Below, piece by piece: positions 11,358 through 19,932 of a stretch of 64,000 nt of DNA. Both the position numbers and the translations under genes were made by a program. The first letter of the stretch is position 1; the number at the start of each line of letters is the position of its first letter. The DNA lies in NCBI GenBank assembly GCA_017307785.1, contig JAFKGI010000030.1:34677-98676 (forward strand), in the 5' to 3' direction. Origin of the DNA: Vulcanimicrobiota bacterium (GTDB taxonomy: Bacteria; Vulcanimicrobiota; Xenobia; Xenobiales; JADMJV01). Under the pieces are notes generated by a model that was given only the letters and a program-made list of their open reading frames with translations, was not told the DNA's origin and did no database searches.

Positions 11358-13573
11358 GGCTTGACCTCCACGTGCAGAGTGGTGCGATTGTGACCGTGGT
11401 CCATCAGCGTCAGGTCGGCCCATTTCACACCTCCATCGACCTCCGCCGCCCAGCGACCCACGGCCATCTTTTTCAGGTCCAGACACTGGCCGCTATCGAG
11501 CAGTGCCATGACTCGACTGGTATCGGGACTGGTCACGGCCTCCAGCTGAACTTTGCCGAAGCGCAGCAGGGCCGTGGCTCGTCCGCTGGGTGCGTCCTCG
11601 TCAGCGGCGAAGCAAACCGTCTGGCGTTCCTGCGACCCGTCGGGCAGAGTTACCACCACCGCCACCTTGCACACATCCTGGGCCACGCTGGCCGGAATCA
11701 CAAAGCGGCATTTCCACAGACCGGCCTTCTTATCGTAGGTCAGGGGCCGCGTTTCGCCCCAGGGGAAGTAGGCCGTTACACGGGCTCCGGGCGGGGCCTG
11801 CACGGACAACAGCGGGTCCGCGCCTTTGGGGAATCCCGGCGCCGAAGCCACCGCCTTTTCTACGGCCAGAAAGGATGTGTAGGGAGTCATAAAGTTGAAG
11901 CTCTTGGACAGGCGGATGACTTCCTGTTTCAGTTCGTCATTCTCACCTTTCAGGCGGATCTGATCGATGGCCCAGTCTACTCGCTGTTTGGCCCAGAGTC
12001 GCGGCAGAAATCCGTTCTGTTGCTGCTCGCCGTCAAACAGGGCGGGGTAACGAAAGGTCCGTTTCTCCCCGTTGATCTCGCCCTGCAGAACCAGCTCTTT
12101 CGAGCCGCTCTCCGCGTAGCGACCCACCACGATCAGTTGCGAGCCTTTGAAGACGTCCGGCAAAATCTCCGGATAGCAGCGCGCCACCGGCATTCCGCCG
12201 TAGTCGATCTTTAGATTGACCAGCACCGGGGTGGAAATCTTGGCGAAGAAGCTTCCCACCTTGGACTCAATCGATTCTCCGCCGCGCACATACTGCAGCG
12301 CCCCCCGGTGGTCGCTGGCCAGCTTCAGCAGCAGGTAGTCGTCCACGTCGTCTCCTACGCCGAAGGCGAACAGGCGAGCCGCGTGATGGTCGGCTGCGGC
12401 CACGTGTTTGACGATGGCGCCGATATCCTGTTCGCCCACGGTGGGCAGGCCGTCGGTCAGGAATAAGATGACCTTTTGGTTGGGGCCGGCGCCGAAATTC
12501 TTCATGGCGGCCGTCAGCGCCCCGTCGATGTTGGTGCCGCCGTCGGCCTGTAGCCGTTGGACCTCGCCCAAAGCCTTTTGCACATTGGTCGGGTTGGCCG
12601 GCTGCAACCCCGGAGAGTGAGCTTTCACATCGTCGGAAAAGGTCAGCAGTTGAAATCGGTCCTGCGGCGACAATTTCTTCAGACAGTAGCTGAGAGCCGC
12701 CTGGGCTTGACGTAGTTTCTCGCCGTCCATGGACCCGGAGCGGTCAAAGACAAAGATGACGTCTTTTTTGACCACCTGTTGCTGAGTGGTCTTCTCCTGG
12801 GGAGCCACCACCAGCATGAAGTAGCCGTCTTCACCCGCCACCCGGTGGGTCAGGAAGGAGACTCCAAAATCCTGCGACTTGAGACGATACTCCAGGGCCA
12901 GGTCTTGTTTGGGGTAAAAGTCCTGACGTTCCCAGAGAACCTGGGCGTGGTGAGCATCGGGCCGGGTGAGGCTGGCTCCACCATGCGAGGTCAATTGCAG
13001 GTCGTCGATAGGCTTCTGATCGGCCACCGTGGCCTGAAAGCGGAAGTCCTGAATGTGCTGCTGGGCTCCTCCCGCGGTCAGCGGATAGCGCAGCCCCACC
13101 ACTCCCTGCTGGTAAGGACACAGTTGAGAATACTCCAGCACTACCTTCATCGGTTCCTTGCTGGAAACCGGGTAGACATTGACGCGAAATAGATTTCGTC
13201 CGGCCTGCTCCAACAAGGCCGGGTCGCGCCTGGCCGCCACGGCTTTTTCATAGAGCTGACGGGCTTCTTGCTTTTCCTCGACTTTGCCGACGATTTCTTT
13301 GCCGCCGACCCAGTAAGAAAAACGACCGATACTGGCCGATTCTTGCAGCGGCAGAAAGTAGACCGCCTCCAGATCGTGACCGCTGCGGTTCACAAAGGTT
13401 TGCTCGATGCGCACGCGGGCGACTTGTTGTTCGACCTCGACGGTCACGTGTTGGCGAATGCAGTCGAGAGGGGGCAGATCCGACCCGGCCGCGTCTGGTC
13501 GCGGGATGAGTGCCTGGGCTGCGGCCGAACCGCTCAGGCCTGCGAGTAGCAGTAAGGAAGTGAATCTAGGCAT
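11354..13573 (-). CDS. Secreted VIT and VWA domain protein
   Basis: A 739-residue exported protein with a signal peptide (about 1-19). The N-terminal VIT domain (about 35-170) resembles vault/inter-alpha-trypsin inhibitor proteins. It is followed by a von Willebrand A domain from about 268, with a complete MIDAS motif: DRSGS starting at D277, a Thr in DGGTNIDGAL and an Asp in FLTDGLP. The C-terminal 250 residues are beta-rich. Such proteins bind ligands through a divalent metal. It is the first gene of an operon that continues with a propeller protein and two small membrane proteins, suggesting one envelope-associated assembly. Confidence 0.88.
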   Translation of the reverse strand: MPRFTSLLLLAGLSGSAAAQALIPRPDAAGSDLPPLDCIRQHVTVEVEQQVARVRIEQTFVNRSGHDLEAVYFLPLQESASIGRFSYWVGGKEIVGKVEEKQEARQLYEKAVAARRDPALLEQAGRNLFRVNVYPVSSKEPMKVVLEYSQLCPYQQGVVGLRYPLTAGGAQQHIQDFRFQATVADQKPIDDLQLTSHGGASLTRPDAHHAQVLWERQDFYPKQDLALEYRLKSQDFGVSFLTHRVAGEDGYFMLVVAPQEKTTQQQVVKKDVIFVFDRSGSMDGEKLRQAQAALSYCLKKLSPQDRFQLLTFSDDVKAHSPGLQPANPTNVQKALGEVQRLQADGGTNIDGALTAAMKNFGAGPNQKVILFLTDGLPTVGEQDIGAIVKHVAAADHHAARLFAFGVGDDVDDYLLLKLASDHRGALQYVRGGESIESKVGSFFAKISTPVLVNLKIDYGGMPVARCYPEILPDVFKGSQLIVVGRYAESGSKELVLQGEINGEKRTFRYPALFDGEQQQNGFLPRLWAKQRVDWAIDQIRLKGENDELKQEVIRLSKSFNFMTPYTSFLAVEKAVASAPGFPKGADPLLSVQAPPGARVTAYFPWGETRPLTYDKKAGLWKCRFVIPASVAQDVCKVAVVVTLPDGSQERQTVCFAADEDAPSGRATALLRFGKVQLEAVTSPDTSRVMALLDSGQCLDLKKMAVGRWAAEVDGGVKWADLTLMDHGHNRTTLHVEVKP

Positions 13574-13694
13574 GCCCTCACCTTAGGGCGCTCGGGTCAC
13601 AGTTCAGCCAAGTCCAGGTCACAGTTTGGTAACAGACAGCTACTGCTTTGGTCTCGAATGAATTCTAAAGTCCGCCTTGAACTCACCACCCGGA

Positions 13695-14456
13695 ATGTAT
13701 CTGAAAAGCCTCGAGAATGTGGACTGGGCGGCTTGCGGGCACGCCTACGGTTCGGCCACGGAGGTGCCCGACCAATTGCGGGCGCTGCTCAATCCGTCCC
13801 ACATGGTCCGGGTCAAGGCCCACGATTGGCTGCAGTCCCACCTCGTGCACCAGGGCACCCGCTATCCAGCGGCTGTTCCCACCATTCCCGTGCTGCTGGA
13901 GATGCTGCACTGGTCTGAATTGCCCGATGCCAATCAGGTGGTCGACCTGCTTGCCTATATTGCTATCGGGGATGACCATTATCATCTGGTGAACGGCTTC
14001 GACCCGGCCTACCTGAAGGGAGATGTTCCCAACCGGTGCTACCAGGCCGTGCTGGAGCAGATGGAAAATCTTCTCACTCTCTACGAACGCCGCCCCGATC
14101 TGCGGGTGCATCTGGCCTATCTGCTGGCCTGGTTTCCCAAGTTCTATCCGCTCATCAAAGGTCGCCTGCCGCTGGCCGGCCTCTCGGGGATTCTGGCTTT
14201 GGGCCTGCTGGAGCGACCCTTAGGATTGGCACCCAGTGCCGGTATGCTTCTGAAACATCCGGACCCATCAGTCCGAACCGCGGCCGCCCTCTCCTGCGCC
14301 CGTCAGCCCCTGGAGCCTGAACTGGAGAAAATTCTCCACGAGGGGCTGGCTAATCCGGACCTGCAGAGCATCCTCTACAATGAGGGCGACTGGCACGGTT
14401 GGATTGAGCTGGTGCTTGAGGCTACGGGCGAACCACTTCCAGATCCCGGCCGGTGA
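13695..14456 (+). CDS. HEAT-like repeat protein
   Basis: A 253-residue alpha-helical protein. Its opening (YLKSLENVDWAACGHAYGSA followed by VPDQLRALLNPS, then HQGTRYPAAVPTIPVLLEML) is the signature of a known bacterial HEAT-like family of unknown role. Later helices (HPDPSVRTAAALSCARQPL) repeat the same pattern. ATG 13695 is preferred; the frame also opens at TTG 13677. It has no signal peptide and should be a cytoplasmic scaffold. Its 3' end overlaps the convergent secreted-protein gene by 35 nt, so no separate terminator fits between them. Confidence 0.65.
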   Translation: MYLKSLENVDWAACGHAYGSATEVPDQLRALLNPSHMVRVKAHDWLQSHLVHQGTRYPAAVPTIPVLLEMLHWSELPDANQVVDLLAYIAIGDDHYHLVNGFDPAYLKGDVPNRCYQAVLEQMENLLTLYERRPDLRVHLAYLLAWFPKFYPLIKGRLPLAGLSGILALGLLERPLGLAPSAGMLLKHPDPSVRTAAALSCARQPLEPELEKILHEGLANPDLQSILYNEGDWHGWIELVLEATGEPLPDPGR

Positions 14457-15330
14457 CGCGCTGGATGGCTGCCATTTCGTCGTTGTCCCAGCGCTCGTCG
14501 TGGGTGCCGCTCACGTACCAGTCGGAACCATTGTCGGCCAGGATCATCCCATAGGTTTTGAGCGCTCGTAGCACCACCTGGGCGTGCTTGGGAAAGGCCG
14601 AGATATCGTAGGAAGCCTTCAAGCGTACGCGCATGCCCATGGGCGGCAGGTTGGGGTCGGTGGAGTCACTGGCATAGTGGCGCGCCGGAGCCACAAAGGC
14701 CTTGCGAGTGCGCCGGGCCGTGAAGCGCAGCGCGTGGCGAATCTCTCCCTGCTCCACCACTTCGTCGTAGCGCACCAGTCCCGGGAAGATTGGTAGCCCG
14801 GCCGCATCCGCCGAAGTCCAGCCCTCGGGTCGAAGCTTGTTGGAGTTCAGATCGAAGATGGCTCCCGAGCCCGCCTTGTAGCCTTTCTTCCCGTCTGGAA
14901 ACGCTTGATAAAGCTCATAGAGCTTCCAGGCGTCACGGTCGACCAGCAGCATGTGGCGGTCGTCGCCTGCTTCCACCGGAGCTTTGGCCGGTATCGGATA
15001 AGGGCCGGCGTCACTTTCCTCGGCGATCTCGAAACGCACCGGCAGGCGTGGCGTCTGGCTATCAACCACCGCGTAGGGAATGCCGATCGGCTGACCTTCC
15101 CAGAAACTGCCGAAATCCGCGTGCAATGGACGGTCTTTGCCGATGCTGGAGATCAGAGCGGCGGAATTGGCGGCGACCGGGGCTTTGTCGATGGGCCGGT
15201 TCCAGGCATTGTCGGCCGGAAACGGTAGGCGCCCGTGCAAACTGCCGTGTACTCCCAGGTCGGGTAGGGGAGGCGCGCACCAGGCCGCCACCGTCAGGAG
15301 CAAAGCGGCCGAAGCGATGCGCCCGCTCAT
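14422..15330 (-). CDS. Secreted conserved protein of unknown function
   Basis: A 302-residue exported protein with a signal peptide (MSGRIASAALLLTVAAWCAP). Motifs such as ADNAWNRPI, HADFG near the start, RHMLLVDRDAWKLYELY, GWTSADAAGLPIFPGL and YGMILADNGSDWYVSG recur in secreted bacterial and actinobacterial proteins with no assigned activity. It also contains RFTARRTRKAFVAPARHYAS. ATG 15330 overlaps the upstream stop as ATGA, so it is coupled to the 133-residue gene before it. I recognise the family by pattern but not its function. Confidence 0.65.
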   Translation of the reverse strand: MSGRIASAALLLTVAAWCAPPLPDLGVHGSLHGRLPFPADNAWNRPIDKAPVAANSAALISSIGKDRPLHADFGSFWEGQPIGIPYAVVDSQTPRLPVRFEIAEESDAGPYPIPAKAPVEAGDDRHMLLVDRDAWKLYELYQAFPDGKKGYKAGSGAIFDLNSNKLRPEGWTSADAAGLPIFPGLVRYDEVVEQGEIRHALRFTARRTRKAFVAPARHYASDSTDPNLPPMGMRVRLKASYDISAFPKHAQVVLRALKTYGMILADNGSDWYVSGTHDERWDNDEMAAIQRVTGRDLEVVRP

Positions 15331-15728
15331 AGTTCCATGGGGGGCGTCATTCTGACGCCCAGGTCTTCCTGAGCGGCCCGACACAGGTCATCCACCCAGT
15401 CGACTTGATCTTGCCCCACCAACTCCAGGAAGAGCTCGGTCATTTCCAGCACCACGTCCGCCAGAAATCCCCGATCCAATTCCAGGTCCTGTCCGTTCGA
15501 CTCGATCCTGGCCTGCTCATCCTGATAACTCAGCCGGGAGCCTTCCGGCAGCGAGAGAGAGCGTCCGTTCCAGAGGCCGTCCAGCAATTCCACCGGTCGC
15601 TGGCGGAAAGCCAGGGTTGCGAAAGCGCAGAGCAGCTCCTGGCCCGTGGTGGGGCTACTCAGAACTGGTTGCTGGTCTTCCAGGCTGAGTTCAAAGGGAA
15701 TTTCTTCTACGGTAAACTGCATCGTCAT
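15327..15728 (-). CDS. Hypothetical protein, 133 aa
   Basis: An acidic 133-residue soluble protein (MTMQFTVEEIPFELSLEDQQ) of mixed strand and helix, without known motifs or signal peptide. Either ATG 15728 or ATG 15722 could be the start. A small imperfect GAGCCC/GGGCCC hairpin lies just before the start, so translation may be weak or controlled. Its stop overlaps the start of the secreted protein gene (ATGA), implying a two-gene unit. Function unknown. Confidence 0.6.
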   Translation of the reverse strand: MTMQFTVEEIPFELSLEDQQPVLSSPTTGQELLCAFATLAFRQRPVELLDGLWNGRSLSLPEGSRLSYQDEQARIESNGQDLELDRGFLADVVLEMTELFLELVGQDQVDWVDDLCRAAQEDLGVRMTPPMEL

Positions 15729-15772
15729 GGAGAGCCCTTCGGGCCCCTTTTGAGAAAATCCGCCAGTCAGGC

Positions 15773-15786
15773 GACCCGCGCGGGTC
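15773..15786. repeat. Palindromic repeat GACCCGCGCGGGTC, copy 4
   Basis: A fully self-complementary 14-bp copy, 8 nt beyond the stop of the upstream minus-strand gene. It lies between that gene and the next start, where a terminator would be expected. Confidence 0.6.
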
Positions 15787-15793
15787 TTGTGGG

Positions 15794-16540
15794 CTACTCT
15801 TTGATCTGGTGTTCTTCCACCCAGGCGGCGTAGCGGAACGCGCGGTTGCGGCCTTCGTGGAAGTCGAAGACGTTGTTGTCCTTGGTGATGTAGCTGGAGT
15901 TGCGCTGGGCTACGCTGTTCAGCTCACCATCGAAAAAGCTGTATTCAGCGCGGGTGTAGTCGCCGACGCTGGTGGCCAGGTCGGAAACTTTGCCGTCGCG
16001 GTCATACTGGAAGCTGACCGGATAATTCCAGGTGGTGTTGCCTTCACCCGGCACCTGCACCCAGCCGATACCGGGAGCCTGGTCGGCGCTGCTGTTGTCC
16101 AAAGCCACGGCCAGGTCGCGGGTGCTGTATCCGTTGCCTTTCAGGAGTTCGGCCAGGGGCGCTTCCAGCTTGACTTCTTCGCCGGGGGTGGACCAACCCA
16201 CGTGATCGCTACCCTGCACGTCAAAGGTGTCAGAACCGACGGTCACGGTAGTCAGGTGCGGCCACTGGCCGGTCTCGAAGCTGAACCTGGTGGGAGTGGC
16301 CGTATCGGCGTTCAGTTCCACCGAGCTAATTTTGCCTTCGCTATCCTTGGTGTAACGGATGCTGTCGCGGCCCAGCAAAGTCGCGGAGTAGACGCCGTTA
16401 GCGTCCGCCTGAGAATTCTGGCTGGTGCCGAGAGCAACCGCCATGTCGCGGATCGAGTCGGCCTGCGAGGTGAGCAGACGGGCCGACATGCGGTCGACCG
16501 AGCGAGGCTGCTGGAAAGGTCTTGGTTGGATAGCATTCAT
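15794..16540 (-). CDS. Hypothetical protein, 248 aa
   Basis: A soluble 248-residue protein starting MNAIQPRPFQQPRS; CAGGGGAGACATACCT precedes ATG 16540 as a good ribosome binding site. Two related segments can be seen: SQADSIRDMAVALGTSQNSQ with a following beta-rich part, and GNGYSTRDLAVALDNSSADQ with a following beta-rich part. The protein therefore seems to be an internal duplication of about 110 residues. No catalytic motif or signal peptide. It reads away from a divergent gene at 16681. Function unknown. Confidence 0.65.
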   Translation of the reverse strand: MNAIQPRPFQQPRSVDRMSARLLTSQADSIRDMAVALGTSQNSQADANGVYSATLLGRDSIRYTKDSEGKISSVELNADTATPTRFSFETGQWPHLTTVTVGSDTFDVQGSDHVGWSTPGEEVKLEAPLAELLKGNGYSTRDLAVALDNSSADQAPGIGWVQVPGEGNTTWNYPVSFQYDRDGKVSDLATSVGDYTRAEYSFFDGELNSVAQRNSSYITKDNNVFDFHEGRNRAFRYAAWVEEHQIKE

Positions 16541-16680
16541 AGGTATGTCTCCCCTGGACGTGTGTTTGTGTAGGAATAACACCATATGCCGAGCTCCTTA
16601 GGGAGATGTTAACCGGATATGATCCCCAGGTCATTTCCTCCACGTACACCAGTCACTCGGTCCAGGGGTTTCGTTCCCCT

Positions 16681-17367
16681 ATGCTAGAGAGTATGACACC
16701 GCTCGACGCACTCTCCTTGCTTCTCACTCTGCCCGCCTCGCGGCTTTGCCAGATGCTCTGCTTGCTTTCTCGGCAGCACGATGTGGATACGGCCTGGGCC
16801 TGTCTCGTGTGGATCGAGTCCGAGCGATCCAGGCAGCCGGTTCTGTCCCGGAGGACCGGGGAGAAGTGGCGGCAGGCCTTGCTGCCGGGGCGCAGTCTGG
16901 AGAAGCTGCTGCACCCCAACCAACCTTTCAATTCGCTGGTTCTCGACCTGGTGACCGACTCTGTGTTTGGAGTGATGTTCACGGCCGTCGGTTGTGGGCC
17001 CGGCGCTCTAGCCTTGGAAAGAACGCTGGGAGGCTGGAACGTTGACCAGGACCACCTGGTCTTCTGCCTGACCGCCTTCCTGGAGAGCCTCCCGGGGGCA
17101 ACCGCCAGTTTGCTGCTGGAGTTGCCCGGCAGCGACTTCCTCGAGGTAGCGCTGCGCAAGCAGAAAAGTCCGCCAGAACATCAGCGCACGCCCCTGCTAT
17201 TGCAGGTGCTGCTCCACCTCTATCACAGCGGAGCTGTGTCCGACTCGATGCTGCTCGACCTTTACCGCTACGACAATCCCTGTGTCCGGGCTGACTGGGA
17301 GCTCTTGCTGCAGGGCCTGCAGCGCTTCCCTCTGGCCATGCAGTCCGCCCGCCGACCGTCTCCCTGA
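16681..17367 (+). CDS. Hypothetical protein, 228 aa
   Basis: A Leu-rich, mainly helical protein (MTPLDALSLLLTLPASRLCQ near the start). It is probably soluble, with HEAT-like or other helical packing. ATG 16681 was chosen; ATG 16693 is also possible, and the frame is open back to 16606. No motif tells its function. It is 38 nt ahead of the secreted C39-like protease gene, so the two may be co-transcribed. Confidence 0.55.
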   Translation: MLESMTPLDALSLLLTLPASRLCQMLCLLSRQHDVDTAWACLVWIESERSRQPVLSRRTGEKWRQALLPGRSLEKLLHPNQPFNSLVLDLVTDSVFGVMFTAVGCGPGALALERTLGGWNVDQDHLVFCLTAFLESLPGATASLLLELPGSDFLEVALRKQKSPPEHQRTPLLLQVLLHLYHSGAVSDSMLLDLYRYDNPCVRADWELLLQGLQRFPLAMQSARRPSP

Positions 17368-17405
17368 AAGGACTCGCCAGGCCGCCAGCGCGAATTCTTC
17401 AGTCC

Positions 17406-18308
17406 ATGAAGCACCTGGCTCTCGCTCTGTTGCTGGCTTTGCCGGCCTGGGGGCAGAATATTCGCATACAGGACCAGCGTTTCGAAGGACGCTTCCTGGT
17501 CCGTCACGGGCAGGTGCACGTCTTGCTGGAACCTTTCTCTCAAGCCCTGGGAGCTCATCTCGCCAGCGTCGGTGAAGGCTATTGGGGGACTCTCCAGGAT
17601 GACAGCGCTCCCAACAGCGTTCCCTCGGGCTCCATTCAGGTGGGGGAGAAGCAGATACCCCTGCTGCTCGAGAGCGGCGACGTTTTCGTGCCCGCTGAAC
17701 CCTACTGTCAGGCTCTGGGATTGAGCACCAGCCGCGATGCTGGCGGTGTTTTGTGTGTCAAACCCAAAAGTCAGGGCACTCAAACGTTGCGCCGACCCGT
17801 GCCTGCCGACCCGGCCGAGTATTTCGTCACTCAATACAAGTCGCGCTACAACCAGTGGGCCCCCGCTAAGAGCTCCAACTGCGGTCCCGCCTGCATGGCT
17901 ATGGTGGCCCTGGCCTACGGATTGGCACCGGAAGGCCTGTTGCCCGGCGATCGTCAGGGTCTGATCCAGTGGTGCCGCGACTCGATGACCCTGGGCACCA
18001 AGGCCGCCTCTCAAGGCACCACTTGCAACGAGATCGAGCGGATGGCCACTCGTTTGGGGTTGAAGTCCCGCTGGCTGCGGCGCTATCAGGAATTGGATCA
18101 GGAGCTGGCCCAGGGACATCTGGTGGTGGTGGGCGGAGATACGAACCGAATCGGGGCCCCGGGCGGCGACCATTTTCTGCTCTGCTTGGGACGGAGCGGC
18201 TCCGATTACAAGATCAACGACCCGGGCGGATATTTTCCTATTCCCGGGTCCCGGCTTAGCGCGGGGCAGATGGAGCAATTCTTCACGGAGGCCATCACCC
18301 TTTATTGA
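17406..18308 (+). CDS. Secreted C39-like cysteine peptidase
   Basis: A 300-residue exported protein with a signal peptide (MKHLALALLLALPAWG). Residues 20-115 resemble the beta-rich copper-amine-oxidase N-terminal-like module. The C-terminal part from about 135 is a peptidase C39-like (papain-fold) domain: SNCGPACM with C159, GDHFLLCLG with H256, and IND at 270-272 as the third active-site element. C39-like domains outside ABC transporters are usually secreted proteases of unknown substrate. The last residues TEAITLY are close to the natural end of the domain. Confidence 0.78.
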   Translation: MKHLALALLLALPAWGQNIRIQDQRFEGRFLVRHGQVHVLLEPFSQALGAHLASVGEGYWGTLQDDSAPNSVPSGSIQVGEKQIPLLLESGDVFVPAEPYCQALGLSTSRDAGGVLCVKPKSQGTQTLRRPVPADPAEYFVTQYKSRYNQWAPAKSSNCGPACMAMVALAYGLAPEGLLPGDRQGLIQWCRDSMTLGTKAASQGTTCNEIERMATRLGLKSRWLRRYQELDQELAQGHLVVVGGDTNRIGAPGGDHFLLCLGRSGSDYKINDPGGYFPIPGSRLSAGQMEQFFTEAITLY

Positions 18309-18381
18309 CCCAGGCCTTGAAAATGTAGTCGCTCTGTAGTAACTTGTGTAAGTGCTTACCAATATTGCTACGAGGAGCCTT

Positions 18382-18912
18382 ATGCAATTCGGAAAACTCA
18401 CTTTTCGGGCCGTCGTAGATGAGCCTGATCTCGTTGCTCAGCCCATCCGCGACCAGATCGCCGCTGGAGCCTGGCGCGAGGGCGTTTACGCATCCGAGAT
18501 CGATTCAACCCTGGCCGATACCGCCGCTTTCTGCCAGGCCTATGAGGTGGCTCCCGAGTCTGGTGCCAACTGCATCATCGTCGAGGCCCGGGGCGCGGAC
18601 GGGCCCTTCTTCGCCGCCTGCCTGGTGCTGGCCAGCACCCAGATCGACGTCAACAACAAAGTGAAGCGTGCTCTAGATGCCAAAAAAGTATCCTTTGCAC
18701 CCAGGGAAGCTGCTTTGCAGCTCAGTGCCATGGAGTTCGGCGGAGTCACCCCTATCGGCTTGCCAGCGGATCTACCGATTCTCATCGACGAAAAGGTGCT
18801 CAGCCAGGAGTATGTGATCATCGGTAGCGGCCTGCGTCGTTCGAAAATTTTGGCGCACACACAGGTTTTAGCCGGGTTATCTGGCGCGCGCGTATTGGAG
18901 ATTACCAAGTAA
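18382..18912 (+). CDS. ybaK: YbaK/EbsC-type aminoacyl-tRNA deacylase
   Basis: A 176-residue protein with the YbaK/ProX editing domain at about 55-170. NNKVKRALDAKKVSFAPRE carries the conserved lysines, MEFGGVTPIGLP is the family signature, and SGLRRSKIL ends the substrate pocket. These enzymes hydrolyse mischarged tRNAs such as Cys-tRNA(Pro). GAGGAGCCTT before ATG 18382 is the ribosome binding site; the frame opens earlier at 18352 without one. The stop overlaps the next start (TAATG), so it is co-translated with a MarR-GNAT fusion. Confidence 0.88.
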   Translation: MQFGKLTFRAVVDEPDLVAQPIRDQIAAGAWREGVYASEIDSTLADTAAFCQAYEVAPESGANCIIVEARGADGPFFAACLVLASTQIDVNNKVKRALDAKKVSFAPREAALQLSAMEFGGVTPIGLPADLPILIDEKVLSQEYVIIGSGLRRSKILAHTQVLAGLSGARVLEITK

Positions 18913-19868
18913 TGGACCTCATCAAGGATTTGGGCGCGTTGACTCTGGCCTCGCGCATGAAACGACTGGCTGACCGCTTTCTGCACGACGTCGGCACCAT
19001 CTTCCGGGAGCGCCAGGTGAGCCTGGAGCCTCGATGGGTGACGGTCTACTATCTGTTGGCTCGGGATGGCGCCATGTCGGTGGTGGAGATTGCTCGCGCT
19101 CTGCGCATCAGTCATCCGGCCGTTCATCAGATCGCTCAGGAGATGCTCAAGGATGGCCAGCTGGTGCAGAACCGGGACGCCAACGACAAGCGTCGCCGAC
19201 TGCTGCAACTCTCGGATTCGGCGCTGGCCGCTCTGCCCGAGATGCAGGAGCTCTGGGATGATGTGGAGCGAGCCGCTACCCAGGTCATTCAAGACAGCGG
19301 CTTTGACGTGCTCAGCGTGCTCGAGCGGCTGGAATGGGAATTGGACCAGAAGCCCTTTCATCAGCGCATTCGAGACACGGCCAAAAACAAGCAGCAACAG
19401 GAAGTCGTGATCGTCGAGTATCAGACCGAGATGGCCGCCGTGTATCGGGAGCTGATCCTCGATTGGGTGGAAGCTGACTATCACGTCGAACCGAGCGATC
19501 TGGCTCAGGCGGAGGACCCGGTGGGAACCCTGATACGGCCTGGCGGTCACGTCTTCATGGCTCAGGTCGACGGTGACTGTCTGGGGACCGCGGCCCTGCG
19601 AAAAGTCGATGAGCAGACCTACGAGCTTTGTAAGATGGTCGTCACCGCTCGGGCTCGAGGGCGCCAGTTGGGACAGAAACTCATGCGCCACGCGATTGCC
19701 AAAGCCCGTATGCTGGGAGCTCGCAAGATCGTGCTGGAGACCAACCACAAGGCGGAAGCCGCCATCAAGCTTTATCGCAAGAACGGCTTTCAGCACCACC
19801 CATTTCCCGCGGATCATCCGCCGGGTTATGAGCGAGCCGACGTTTGGATGGAACTTGATTTGGGGTGA
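18912..19868 (+). CDS. MarR-type regulator fused to a GNAT acetyltransferase
   Basis: A 318-residue fusion of a winged-helix MarR domain (about 30-110, with the recognition region VVEIARALRISHPAVHQIAQ) and a C-terminal GNAT domain (about 165-318). The GNAT part has the acetyl-CoA loop TARARGRQLGQKL and the motif AAIKLYRKNGFQ. Such fusions are known in many bacteria, but the acetylated substrate is usually undefined. It starts at an ATG overlapping the YbaK stop by one base. Likely both a transcription factor and an enzyme. Confidence 0.85.
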   Translation: MDLIKDLGALTLASRMKRLADRFLHDVGTIFRERQVSLEPRWVTVYYLLARDGAMSVVEIARALRISHPAVHQIAQEMLKDGQLVQNRDANDKRRRLLQLSDSALAALPEMQELWDDVERAATQVIQDSGFDVLSVLERLEWELDQKPFHQRIRDTAKNKQQQEVVIVEYQTEMAAVYRELILDWVEADYHVEPSDLAQAEDPVGTLIRPGGHVFMAQVDGDCLGTAALRKVDEQTYELCKMVVTARARGRQLGQKLMRHAIAKARMLGARKIVLETNHKAEAAIKLYRKNGFQHHPFPADHPPGYERADVWMELDLG

Positions 19869-19892
19869 ACTGACCATTTTGGCGTTCACGTC

Positions 19893-19923
19893 TTGACAGC
19901 CATTAGTGAACACAGGATAGCCT
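19893..19923 (+). promoter_or_regulatory. Candidate sigma70-type promoter for the HNH gene
   Basis: A perfect TTGACA lies at 19893-19898. A weak -10 follows, either GATAGC at 17-nt spacing or TAGCCT at 19-nt spacing. The start codon is about 12 nt downstream at 19933, so the leader would be very short. Confidence 0.35.
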
Positions 19924-19932
19924 GAAATTCTG

